A stretch of DNA of 64,000 nt, from contig JACRAZ010000097.1 of assembly GCA_016213205.1 (NCBI GenBank), positions 1-64,000 of the forward strand. Reading direction: 5' to 3'. Under the pieces are notes generated by a model, which was not told the origin of the DNA, ran no database searches, and worked only from the letters and a program-made list of their open reading frames with translations. Position 1 is the stretch's first letter. Each line of letters starts with the position of its first letter. Source of the DNA: Burkholderiales bacterium. GTDB lineage: Bacteria > Pseudomonadota > Gammaproteobacteria > Burkholderiales > Burkholderiaceae_C. Positions 34,509 through 42,382 of the stretch are shown piece after piece. The translations under genes were made by a program, and so were the position numbers.

Positions 34509-35486
34509 CTACACCGCCACGAACTGCACCAGGCGCTGCAGCACCTGCTCGTCGGCCAGGATGCGGCGGTGGCCGAGCCCACGCGACAAGGCCAACTCCG
34601 CCCGCGGCAGCGCGGCCGCCAGGCGCTCGGCGCCCGCCAGCGGCGCGGTGCGGTCGTCCGCATCGTGCACCAGCAGCGTGGGCTGCTGCAGGTGCCGGCC
34701 CAGCCAGGCCGGCTCGAACTGCGCCAGCGGCACGCCCTCGCGGTGCTCGATGCGCTGCTGCATGCGCTGGGCCAGCGCTTCGCCCGGGCCCAGGCCGGCG
34801 GCGAACCAGCGCAGGAACAGCCGCGGCGGCGGCGAGGTGGCCACCAGCGCCAGCCGGGCCGCCGGCAGGCCCCGCGCGGCGGCATGCGCGCTGGCCAGCG
34901 CGCCCAGCGAGTGCGCCACCACCGCGTGCCAGGGGCCCAGCGGGGCGGTCACCGCGAACAGCGCGCGCACCCACTGCGGCAGCGTGCTGCGCCGGCCATC
35001 GCTGCGGCCGTGGGCGGGCAGGTCCAGCAGCACCGGGTCGAAGCCGGCGGCGGCCAGCCGGTCGCCGAGGGCACGCCACTGCTGCGCGTCACCGGCCCAG
35101 CCGTGCACCAGCAGCACCCGGGGCGCGCCGGGCCGCACGTCGCTGCGCTGCCAGGTGACAAGCTCCCCCGCCTCGAAGCGGCGGCTGCTCGCCACCCAGG
35201 GTGCCGGCACTGGTTTCGCACGGGCGTGCTGCTTGGAGGGCAGCGGCGTGAAGAACAGGCCCAGCGCCAGCCGCGTGGCCACGCGCGGCGACCAGCGGTG
35301 CGCGGCGCGCAGGGCCGAGCCCGCCAGGCGTGCCAGCGGCGACGCATAGAACGCCGCCGCCGGATTCACGGGCATGGCGGCCGCGCCGCCGCCGGGCACG
35401 CCGGCCAGCGCCTCGGCCGCGAACACCGGCGGCGCTTCGGGCACATTGCGCCGCCCGTCACCGGGGGACCGCCCGGCCGCGCTCAC
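34509..35486 (-). CDS. Alpha/beta hydrolase
   Basis: 325 residues. Oxyanion region LLVHGWAGDAQQW, nucleophile elbow AHSLGALAS (about residue 193), catalytic Asp in HDADDRTAPL and His in GLGHRRIL, so the triad is complete. GTG 35486 overlaps the stop of the 46-aa gene by 4 bp (GTGA). ATG 35375 is an alternative start that would remove 37 residues. Substrate unknown; an ester is likely. The TetR operator in front of the small gene suggests induction by a hydrophobic ligand (inference). Confidence 0.85.
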   Translation of the reverse strand: MSAAGRSPGDGRRNVPEAPPVFAAEALAGVPGGGAAAMPVNPAAAFYASPLARLAGSALRAAHRWSPRVATRLALGLFFTPLPSKQHARAKPVPAPWVASSRRFEAGELVTWQRSDVRPGAPRVLLVHGWAGDAQQWRALGDRLAAAGFDPVLLDLPAHGRSDGRRSTLPQWVRALFAVTAPLGPWHAVVAHSLGALASAHAAARGLPAARLALVATSPPPRLFLRWFAAGLGPGEALAQRMQQRIEHREGVPLAQFEPAWLGRHLQQPTLLVHDADDRTAPLAGAERLAAALPRAELALSRGLGHRRILADEQVLQRLVQFVAV

Positions 35487-35623
35487 GGGCGCACCTCGAA
35501 ATCGGCATCGACAAAGCCGAAGTCGGCGTTGTGCCGCGGCAGCTGCGCCCAGACGCGCCACACCGCAATGCCGGCGCGCAACAGCACCAGCAGCACCAGC
35601 AGGATCAGGATGGACAGGCTCAT
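35483..35623 (-). CDS. 46-aa single-pass membrane protein
   Basis: The frame encodes MSLSILILLVLLVLLRAGIA, then VWRVWAQLPRHNADFGFVDA and DFEVRP. One transmembrane helix (3-15 or longer) is followed by an amphipathic, Trp-containing segment and an acidic tail. A strong ribosome site AGGAG lies 6 bp before the ATG. The stop overlaps the hydrolase start. Both signals strongly support translation. No family recognised; it may anchor or regulate the hydrolase. Confidence 0.75.
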   Translation of the reverse strand: MSLSILILLVLLVLLRAGIAVWRVWAQLPRHNADFGFVDADFEVRP

Positions 35624-35654
35624 GACACGCTCCTAACGTGGGGGGAGACCGCTA

Positions 35655-35672
35655 TTCGCACGGTCGTGCGAA
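35655..35672. promoter_or_regulatory. TetR operator, perfect copy, before the 46-aa gene
   Basis: TTCGCACG-GT-CGTGCGAA, 8-bp perfect arms around a 2-nt centre, 32 bp before the small-protein ATG. A near-identical copy precedes the TetR gene itself at 36363. This links the adjacent regulator to the small-protein/hydrolase unit. Confidence 0.75.
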
Positions 35673-35713
35673 ACAGGCGCGGCAAACAAGGTCATCGTGG
35701 GCACTCCAGCGGC

Positions 35714-36352
35714 TCAGCGTGACCGGGGGGACGGGATCGGGGGCGCCGCCTGCGGCATCGAGGCCTGCAGCAGGCGCTGCCAGGCGGCCCAGGCGCGGTC
35801 GGCCGCACGGGGGTCGCGCAGGAATCGGGCGTCGCGCATCAGCCCGGTGAAGATGGCATCCATCTCGAACACCAGTTGCTCGGCATCGGTGTGCGCGTGC
35901 AGGTGGCCGGCATCGATGGCCTGCACCACCGCGCGCCGCAGCGCCGCACGCCAGCGCATCACACCGTCGAGCAGGCGCTCGCGCACCGGGCCCTCGCGGT
36001 CGTCGTATTCAAAGGCGCCGGCGCTGTAGATGCAGCCCTGGCGCAGCTCGACCTCGCGCGCCCGCGCCAGCCACAGCCGCATGATGGCGTTCAGCCGCGG
36101 CAGGCCGCGGGGCTCGCGCATCGCGGGCACCAGCACGTCCTGCTTGAAGCGGCGGTCAAATTCCTCGACCACCGCGCATTGCAGCGCCTCGCGCGAGCCC
36201 ACGCGCGAGAACACCCCGCTCTTGGACAGGCCCAGGCGCTTGGCCACCTCGCCGATCGTCAGGCTCTCCAGGCCGTCGGCCGCCGCCATCTGCAAGGCGG
36301 TGTCGACGATGGCGGCCAGCGTGAGGCCGCTGCGCTCGGTGCGGGTTTCCAT
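35714..36352 (-). CDS. TetR-family transcriptional regulator
   Basis: 212 residues. N-terminal helix-turn-helix LTIGEVAKRLGLSKSGVFSRV (about 31-51) followed by GSREALQ, typical of TetR/AcrR repressors. The C-terminal domain (TetR_C type) begins near residue 80. It transcribes in the same direction as the small-protein/hydrolase unit and has an operator 11 bp before its ATG, so autorepression is expected. The ligand is unknown. Confidence 0.92.
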   Translation of the reverse strand: METRTERSGLTLAAIVDTALQMAAADGLESLTIGEVAKRLGLSKSGVFSRVGSREALQCAVVEEFDRRFKQDVLVPAMREPRGLPRLNAIMRLWLARAREVELRQGCIYSAGAFEYDDREGPVRERLLDGVMRWRAALRRAVVQAIDAGHLHAHTDAEQLVFEMDAIFTGLMRDARFLRDPRAADRAWAAWQRLLQASMPQAAPPIPSPRSR

Positions 36353-36362
36353 GGGGCGCAGA

Positions 36363-36380
36363 TTAGCACGGTCGTGCGAA
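36363..36380. promoter_or_regulatory. TetR operator, one mismatch, before the TetR gene
   Basis: TTAGCACGGTCGTGCGAA differs from the perfect copy at 35655 by one base (A for C, third position). It sits between likely -35 (TTCAAC on the minus strand) and -10 (CTAAT) elements of the TetR gene, a classic repression geometry. Confidence 0.7.
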
Positions 36381-36402
36381 ATCCGGGTTGAAGAGAGGGG
36401 CT

Positions 36403-36546
36403 TTGCAGCCCCGGCCGGTTCCGGCAGGCGCCCGACAGCCCGCAGTGGGCTGTCAGGCGTCCGGCCCCTTCCACGCCCGGGCTTGCAGGCCCGGTCGGTT
36501 CCGGCAGGCGCCCGACAGCCCGCAGTGGGCTGTCAGGCGTCCGGCC
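36403..36546. repeat. Two tandem 64-bp repeats, period 80 bp, each with a hairpin
   Basis: Copies at 36403-36466 and 36483-36546 differ at only two positions seen by eye. Each contains GACAGCCC-GCAGT-GGGCTGTC, an 8-bp perfect stem with 5-nt loop (36434-36454 and 36514-36534), extended by GGCG/CGCC pairs. The second copy includes the last four codons and the stop of the ABC ATPase gene, so the first is a duplicate of that gene end. No T-run follows; the stems may stabilise the mRNA end or act as Rho-dependent terminators. Confidence 0.85.
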
Positions 36547-38215
36547 TCCACCCCCTTGGCACGGCGCCGAGCAGGCGCCGGGTGTATTCCTGCTTCGGCG
36601 CGGCCAGGATCTCGGCGGCGCTGGCCTGCTCGACCACCTCGCCGTCCTTCATCACCAGCACCTCGTCGGAGATGAAGCGCACCACCGCGAGGTCGTGGCT
36701 GATGAACACGTAGGACAGGCCCAGTTCGTCCTGCAGGTCGCGCAGCAGGTTCAGCACCTGCGCCTGCACCGAGACATCGAGCGCGCTCACCGCTTCGTCG
36801 AGCACCAGCACCTCGGGGTCCAGCGTGAGGCAGCGCGCGATCGCCACGCGCTGGCGCTGGCCGCCGGAGAACTCGTGCGGGTACTTGCCGAAGGTGCTGG
36901 GGTCCAGCCCCACCTTGGCCAGCAGCGCATGGGCGCGCGCCTCGCGGTCGGCCTGATTGGCGCCGATGCCGTGGATCGTCATCGGCTCCACCAGGGTCTG
37001 GCCGATGGTGAAGCGCGGGTTCAGGCTGGCATAGGGGTTCTGGAACACGATCTGGATGCGCCGGCGCATCAGCTGGCGCTCGGCGTCGCTCAGCGTGAGC
37101 AGGTTCTTGCCGTCGAAGATGACCTCGCCGCCGGTCGGCTCGTGCAGGCGCAGCAGCGTCAGGCCCATCGTCGTCTTGCCCGAACCGGATTCGCCCACCA
37201 CGCCCAGCGTGTAGCCCTTGCGGAGCTGGAAGTTCACGTCGCGCACGGCGCGGAACTCGCGCTTGCCGAACAGCCCCTCGCGCAGGAAGAAGCTCTTGGC
37301 CAGCGACTTGACCTGCAGCACCACCGGCGCGTGCGGGTCCTTGGGCTTGGCGGTGACGATGCCGGTGTCGGTGCCGGTGCTGCCCGCGATGTGCTCGTCG
37401 ATCACCGTCAGCCGCGCCGGCGTGTCGGTGAGGCTGGGGCGGCAGGCCAGCAGCGCCTTGGTGTACGCATCCTGCGGCGCGCTGAAGATCTGCGCCACCG
37501 GGCCCTGCTCGCGCACGATGCCGTGGCGCATCACCACCACGTGGTCGGCGATCTCACCCACCACGCCGAGGTCGTGGCTGATGAACAGCACGCTCATGCG
37601 GAACTTGTCCTTCATGCGCGCGATGAGCTCGAGGATCTGGCGCTGGATCGTCACGTCCAGTGCCGTGGTGGGCTCGTCGGCGATCAGGAGCTTGGGCTCG
37701 CAGGACAGCGCCATCGCGATCATCACGCGCTGCTGCTGGCCGCCGGACATCTCGTGCGGGTAGGCCGCCAGGCGCCGCTTCGGCTCGGGGATGCCCACCT
37801 CGCCCAGCAGGGCCTCGGCACGCTCGATGGCCTGGCGCTTGCTCATGCCGAGGTGGCGCATCAGCGGCTCGGCGAGCTGCTGGCCCACGGTGAACACCGG
37901 GTTCAGCGAGCTCATCGGGTCCTGGAACACGCAGGCGATCTCGCGCCCGCGCAGCGCCTGCAGCTCGGGCAGGCTGGCCTGCAGCAGGTCCTTGCCGTGG
38001 TACAGGATCTTCCCGGTGCGTTGTGCGTTGTCCGGCAGCAGGTTCAGCACGCTCATCGCGGTGACGCTCTTGCCCGAGCCCGATTCGCCCACCAGCGCCA
38101 CCGTGCTGTTCTCGGGGATGTCGAAGCTCACGCCCTTGACCGCGGGGGCCAGGATCTTGGCGCCGCGCTCGCCCATGCGGAACGCGACCTTCAGGTCTTG
38201 GATGCTGAGCAACAT
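36533..38215 (-). CDS. Peptide ABC transporter double ATPase (YejF/DppDF-like)
   Basis: 560 residues with two complete ATPase halves. First half: Walker A GESGSGKSV (about 43-51), signature MSGGQQQR, Walker B LLIADEPTTALDV, then the oligopeptide-type end IFSAPQDAYTKALLAC. Second half: Walker A GESGSGKTT (about 338), signature FSGGQRQR, Walker B VLVLDEAVSALDV. One polypeptide supplies both nucleotide-binding sites. Its ATG overlaps the upstream permease stop by 1 bp (TGATG). Confidence 0.95.
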   Translation of the reverse strand: MLLSIQDLKVAFRMGERGAKILAPAVKGVSFDIPENSTVALVGESGSGKSVTAMSVLNLLPDNAQRTGKILYHGKDLLQASLPELQALRGREIACVFQDPMSSLNPVFTVGQQLAEPLMRHLGMSKRQAIERAEALLGEVGIPEPKRRLAAYPHEMSGGQQQRVMIAMALSCEPKLLIADEPTTALDVTIQRQILELIARMKDKFRMSVLFISHDLGVVGEIADHVVVMRHGIVREQGPVAQIFSAPQDAYTKALLACRPSLTDTPARLTVIDEHIAGSTGTDTGIVTAKPKDPHAPVVLQVKSLAKSFFLREGLFGKREFRAVRDVNFQLRKGYTLGVVGESGSGKTTMGLTLLRLHEPTGGEVIFDGKNLLTLSDAERQLMRRRIQIVFQNPYASLNPRFTIGQTLVEPMTIHGIGANQADREARAHALLAKVGLDPSTFGKYPHEFSGGQRQRVAIARCLTLDPEVLVLDEAVSALDVSVQAQVLNLLRDLQDELGLSYVFISHDLAVVRFISDEVLVMKDGEVVEQASAAEILAAPKQEYTRRLLGAVPRGWRPDA

Positions 38216-39291
38216 CAGTCGGCCCCTCTGAGCTTGGGGTCCAGCGCATCACGCCAGGCATCCGCCATCAACGAAAACGCAGTGACGAACACCGCCATGA
38301 ACGCGGTGGCGGCCACCAGCTGCCACCAGTAGCCCAGGATCAGCTCGGCCTGCGATTCGGCCAGCATCGTGCCCCAGCTCACCTGGTCGATCGGCACACC
38401 CAGGCCCAGGTACGACAGGATCACCTCGCTCTTGATGAAGCCCACCACCAGCAGGCTCATGCGCACCAGGATCACGTGGCTCACGTTGGGCAGGATGTGG
38501 CGGAACATGCGCGAGGTGGTCGAGGCGCCGATGGCCTCGGCCGCACGCACGTACTCGCGGCTGGAGTGCTTGATGAACTCGGCCCGCACCTGGCGGTACA
38601 GCCCCGTCCAGCCCACCAGGCCGAGGATGATCACGATGGTCCAGATGCCGCGCGGGATGATCGCGTCGGCGCGGTTGAGCACCGCGGCCAGCGTGAAGAT
38701 CAGCAGGATGTCGGGGATCGAGGTGAACACGGTGTAGAGCCACTCGAGGAAATCGCCCACCTTGCCGCCGAAGAAGCCCGACAAGGCGCCCAGCACCGTG
38801 CCCAGCACGGTGGCCAGCAGTGCGGCCAGCACGCCCACCGCCACCGACACCTGCGTGCCCTTGATGGCCTTGTCCAGCACGTCGCGGCCCAGGCGGTCGG
38901 CGCCGAAGGGCAGGGTCTCGGCCTTCACGGTCTCGGTGGTCTTGAGCTTGGCGGCGCGTTCGGCCCATTCCTTGTAGCGCGGTGCCAGCGGGTCGATGTC
39001 CGAGAGGTCGACGTTCGGGCCCTTGGGCACCGCGATGGCGCCGGTGGCCTCGGCCGGCTTGGGACCGACGAAGTGCGGCGGCGCGTTCGGCACGCCCAGC
39101 TCGCGCTGCCACTGGCCGGCCACCAGGCCCGCCCACGCGAGCAGGATCAGCAGCAGGAAGCCCAGCACGATGACCAGCGAGACCAGGCCGACGCGGTCGG
39201 ACTTGAAACGGCGCCACGCGGCATGCCACACACCTTCGGAACGGGGCGTGGCGCTCGGCGCCACCGCGGCGGTATTCATCACGGCGCTCAT
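38215..39291 (-). CDS. Peptide ABC transporter permease 2 (YejE/DppC-like)
   Basis: 358 residues. Helix 1 (about 35-58) is followed by a large periplasmic segment of about 90 residues (GPKPAEATGAIAVPKGPNVD), as in YejE, then the permease core with the EAA-like motif EYVRAAEAIGASTTSRMFRH that contacts the ATPase. It starts with a 4-bp overlap (ATGA) on the first permease. An internal ATG four codons in is an alternative start. Confidence 0.94.
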   Translation of the reverse strand: MSAVMNTAAVAPSATPRSEGVWHAAWRRFKSDRVGLVSLVIVLGFLLLILLAWAGLVAGQWQRELGVPNAPPHFVGPKPAEATGAIAVPKGPNVDLSDIDPLAPRYKEWAERAAKLKTTETVKAETLPFGADRLGRDVLDKAIKGTQVSVAVGVLAALLATVLGTVLGALSGFFGGKVGDFLEWLYTVFTSIPDILLIFTLAAVLNRADAIIPRGIWTIVIILGLVGWTGLYRQVRAEFIKHSSREYVRAAEAIGASTTSRMFRHILPNVSHVILVRMSLLVVGFIKSEVILSYLGLGVPIDQVSWGTMLAESQAELILGYWWQLVAATAFMAVFVTAFSLMADAWRDALDPKLRGAD

Positions 39292-40226
39292 TTGAGGACG
39301 ACTCGCGGATCAACGACCTTGTAGAGCAGGTCGGTCGCCAGGTTGATGAACATCGTCAGCACCGCCAGGTACACCGTGGTGGCCTGGATCACGGGATAGT
39401 CGCTGCGGTTCACCGCCAGCAGCACCTCGCGGCCCAGGCCGGGGATCGAGAAGAACACCTCGATCAGGAACGAGCCGACGAAGATGCCCGGCAGCGCCAG
39501 CCCCACGTTGGTGAGGATCGGGATCATCGCGTTGCGCAGCACGTGCTTGAACAGCACGGTGCCCTCGGTCAGGCCCTTGGCGCGCGCGGTGCGCACGTAG
39601 TCGTGGCCCAGCTCATCGAGGAAGAAGCTGCGGTACAGCCGTGTCTGCGGCGAGACGCCCACCATCACCGCCAGCAGCACCGGCAGCGGCACGTAGGTGA
39701 TGAGGTTGGTGAGCGTGGAATCGCTCCAGCCCTGCACCGGGAACCAGCCGAGCTGGAAGCCGAAGAAGTACTGGCCGATGATGATGTAGACCAGGAAGCT
39801 GATCGACAGCGCCACGGTGGTCACCACCATCAGCGTGCGGTCGGTCAGCGAGCCGCGCACGTAGGCCACGCCCAGCGCGATCGGGATCGCCAGCAGCGTG
39901 TCCAGCAGCAGGATCGGCACCATCACCGTCAACGTGGCGGGCAGCCGGGTGGCGAACAGGTGGCTCACCGCCTCGTTGGTGGCCCAGCTCTTGCCCCAGT
40001 CGAAGGTGGCAATCTGCTTCAGGAAGATCCACAGCTGCACGTACCAGGGCTCGTTCAGGCCCAGTTGCTGCCGGATGGCGTTGATCTGGTCCTGCGTGGC
40101 GTTCAGGCCACCCAGGATTTCGGCCGGATCTCCGCCGAAGAAATGAAACAGCACGAACACCAGCAGCACCACGCCGATCAGCGTGGGGATCATCTGCCAC
40201 AGGCGTCGTATCAGGTAGGCCACCAT
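39288..40226 (-). CDS. Peptide ABC transporter permease 1 (YejB/DppB-like)
   Basis: 312 residues, six helices. N-terminus MVAYLIRRLWQMIPTLIGVV is the standard OppB/DppB start, and the EAA-like loop reads DYVRTARAKGLTEGTVLFKH. It is the first gene of the leftward transporter unit and is divergent from the five binding-protein genes, sharing a 281-bp control region. Confidence 0.95.
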   Translation of the reverse strand: MVAYLIRRLWQMIPTLIGVVLLVFVLFHFFGGDPAEILGGLNATQDQINAIRQQLGLNEPWYVQLWIFLKQIATFDWGKSWATNEAVSHLFATRLPATLTVMVPILLLDTLLAIPIALGVAYVRGSLTDRTLMVVTTVALSISFLVYIIIGQYFFGFQLGWFPVQGWSDSTLTNLITYVPLPVLLAVMVGVSPQTRLYRSFFLDELGHDYVRTARAKGLTEGTVLFKHVLRNAMIPILTNVGLALPGIFVGSFLIEVFFSIPGLGREVLLAVNRSDYPVIQATTVYLAVLTMFINLATDLLYKVVDPRVVLK

Positions 40227-40507
40227 GACACTTCAGCTCCATGCATGGGCAGCGCACGCTCGTGGCGCAGCCGCCCCAATTTCGGGATGCGCGAGTGTAG
40301 GACCCCGGCGCAGGCACCCCGGCCTATCGCAAACCCCGTGCCCGCCCCCGTGAGAACGGGGTGGGCGAACCCCGATGGCCCGCGCCGGCGCGGGGGCTTC
40401 CCCGATGTGGCAGCGCCGGGACGGCCCTTAGACTCGGCGCTTCGCCAACTGTGTCCATCGCCGGCGGCCGGCCCTCACCCGGGGCCGCGCGCGCCGGCCG
40501 ATCCTTC
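40227..40507. promoter_or_regulatory. Shared control region of transporter and binding-protein genes
   Basis: 281-bp divergent gap. Rightward, GTGGCA (40407-40412) and TAGACT (40429-40434) with 16-bp spacing is a plausible promoter, with about 70 bp of leader. A GC-rich hairpin AACCCCGTGCCCGCCCCCGT / GAGAACGGGGTGGGCG lies near 40333-40366. No clear leftward promoter or operator was recognised. Confidence 0.35.
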
Positions 40508-42382
40508 ATGAGCCGACCCCTGCTCCTGGCGCTGACCACGAGTCTTCTGCTGGGCTTGCCGCTGGCCGCGGCCACCGCCGGCGCCAGCACCGGCGTCGCC
40601 GCGTCCGCCACCACGCCGGCCCCCCCGCCCGCCGCGAAGACCGGTGCGCCCAAGACGCTGCGCTACGCCTTCCGCGTGGCCGAGACCGCGTTCGACCCGC
40701 CGCAGATCACCGACCTGTATTCGCGCACCGTGGCGGCGAACATCTTCGATGCGCCGCTCGAATACGCCTTCATGGCCCGGCCCTACCAGCTGCGCACCAA
40801 CACCGCGGCGTCGCTGCCCGAGGTGTCGGCCGATTTCAAGACCATCACGGTGCGCATCAAGCCCGGCATCTACTTTGCCGACGACCCGGCGTTCAAGGGC
40901 CAGCGGCGCGAGCTCACCGCGGCCGACTACGTGTACAGCCTCAAGCGCCACTACGACCCGCGCTGGAAGAGCGGTGCGCTCTACGTGCTCGAGAACACCC
41001 GGCTGCTGGGGCTGTCGGAGCTGCGCGCCGCGCTGATCGCCGCGAAGAAGCCCTTCGACTACGACACCGAGGTCGAGGGCCTGCGCGCGCTGGACCGCTA
41101 CACCTTCCAGTTGCGTTTTGCCGAGCCGCAGCCGCGCTTCGTGCATTCGCTGGCCGACCATGCCGCCTTCGGCGCGGTGGCGCGCGAGGTGGTGGAGGCC
41201 TACCAGGACAAGATCGGCGCCCACCCGGTGGGCACCGGCCCGTACCGGCTGACGCAGTGGGTGCGCTCCTCGAAGATCGTGCTCGAGCGCAACCCGAACT
41301 ACCGCGAGGTGCTGTACGACGAGCAACCGCCCGCAGGCGACGCGCGGCTGCAGGCCATTGCCGCGCAGTACAAGGGCCGGCGCCTGCCGCTGAACGACCG
41401 GGTCGAGGTGTCGATCATCGAGGAGAACCAGCCGCGCTGGCTCTCGTTCCTGAACGCCGAGCACGACATGATCGAGGAAGTGCCCTACGACTTCGCGCCG
41501 CAGGCCATGCCCAACAACCAGCTCGCGCCCAACCTGGCCAAGCGCGGCATCGGCATCGAGCGCTACCTGCGCGCCGACATCGCGGCCTCCTACTTCGCGA
41601 TGGAGAACCCGGTGGTCGGCGGCTACACGCCCGAGAAGGTGGCGCTGCGGCGCGCCATCTCGCTGGCGGTGGACGTGGACGCCGAGATCCGCCTCGTGCG
41701 GCGCGGCCAGGCCATGCCGGCGCAATCGCCGGTGGGCCCCAACACCTGGGGCTACGACCCCGCGTTCAAGAGCGAGATGGGCGAGTTCAACCGTGCCAAG
41801 GCCCGTGCGCTGCTGGACATGCATGGTTATGTCGACCGCGACGGCGACGGCTGGCGCGAGCAGCCCGACGGCAGCGCGCTCACGCTCGAATACACCACCC
41901 AGCCCGAGCAGGAGAAACGCCAGCTCGCCGAGCTGTGGAAGAAGGACATGGACGCCATCGGCGTCCGCATCGTCTTCAAGTACGCCAAGTGGCCCGAGAA
42001 CCTGAAGGCCTCGCGCGTGGGCAAGCTGATGATGTGGGGCGTGGGCTGGAGCGCCTCGGTGCCCGATGCCGACGCCTTCCTCGAGCTGGGCTACGGCCCC
42101 AACAAGGGCCAGGCCAACCACGCGCGCTTCGACTTGCCGGCCTACAACGCCTTGCACGAGCGCCAGCGCCTGCTGCCCGACGGCCCCGAACGCGCCGCGC
42201 TGGTGGCGCAGGCCAAGAAGCTGATGGTGGCCTACATGCCCTACAAGGCCCACGTGCACCGCGTGTTCACCGACCTCACCCACCCGTGGGTGAAGGGCTA
42301 CCACCGCAACATCTTCGCGCGCAATTTCTGGAAGTACGTCGACATCGACGCCGACGAACAGCAGCGCCGGGGCGGCCCGTGA
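40508..42382 (+). CDS. Family-5 solute-binding protein, paralogue 1 of 5
   Basis: 624 residues. Signal peptide 1-26 (LLALTTSLLLGLPLAAATAG). SBP family-5 blocks: AFDPPQITDLYSRTVAANIF, ADFKTITVRIKPGIYFADDP, GAHPVGTGPYRLTQW. A DRDGDGWRE loop (443-451) resembles a calcium-binding site. It shares KRHYDPRWKSG and SIIEENQPRW with paralogue 5, so these two form a subgroup. It lies next to the divergent permease; its stop overlaps the next start (GTGA). Confidence 0.92.
   Translation: MSRPLLLALTTSLLLGLPLAAATAGASTGVAASATTPAPPPAAKTGAPKTLRYAFRVAETAFDPPQITDLYSRTVAANIFDAPLEYAFMARPYQLRTNTAASLPEVSADFKTITVRIKPGIYFADDPAFKGQRRELTAADYVYSLKRHYDPRWKSGALYVLENTRLLGLSELRAALIAAKKPFDYDTEVEGLRALDRYTFQLRFAEPQPRFVHSLADHAAFGAVAREVVEAYQDKIGAHPVGTGPYRLTQWVRSSKIVLERNPNYREVLYDEQPPAGDARLQAIAAQYKGRRLPLNDRVEVSIIEENQPRWLSFLNAEHDMIEEVPYDFAPQAMPNNQLAPNLAKRGIGIERYLRADIAASYFAMENPVVGGYTPEKVALRRAISLAVDVDAEIRLVRRGQAMPAQSPVGPNTWGYDPAFKSEMGEFNRAKARALLDMHGYVDRDGDGWREQPDGSALTLEYTTQPEQEKRQLAELWKKDMDAIGVRIVFKYAKWPENLKASRVGKLMMWGVGWSASVPDADAFLELGYGPNKGQANHARFDLPAYNALHERQRLLPDGPERAALVAQAKKLMVAYMPYKAHVHRVFTDLTHPWVKGYHRNIFARNFWKYVDIDADEQQRRGGP

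Noticed and set aside
34364..34885. Upstream extension of the second GGDEF protein
   Set aside because: It runs through the hydrolase gene in another frame and would bury the signal peptide; ATG 34363 fits.
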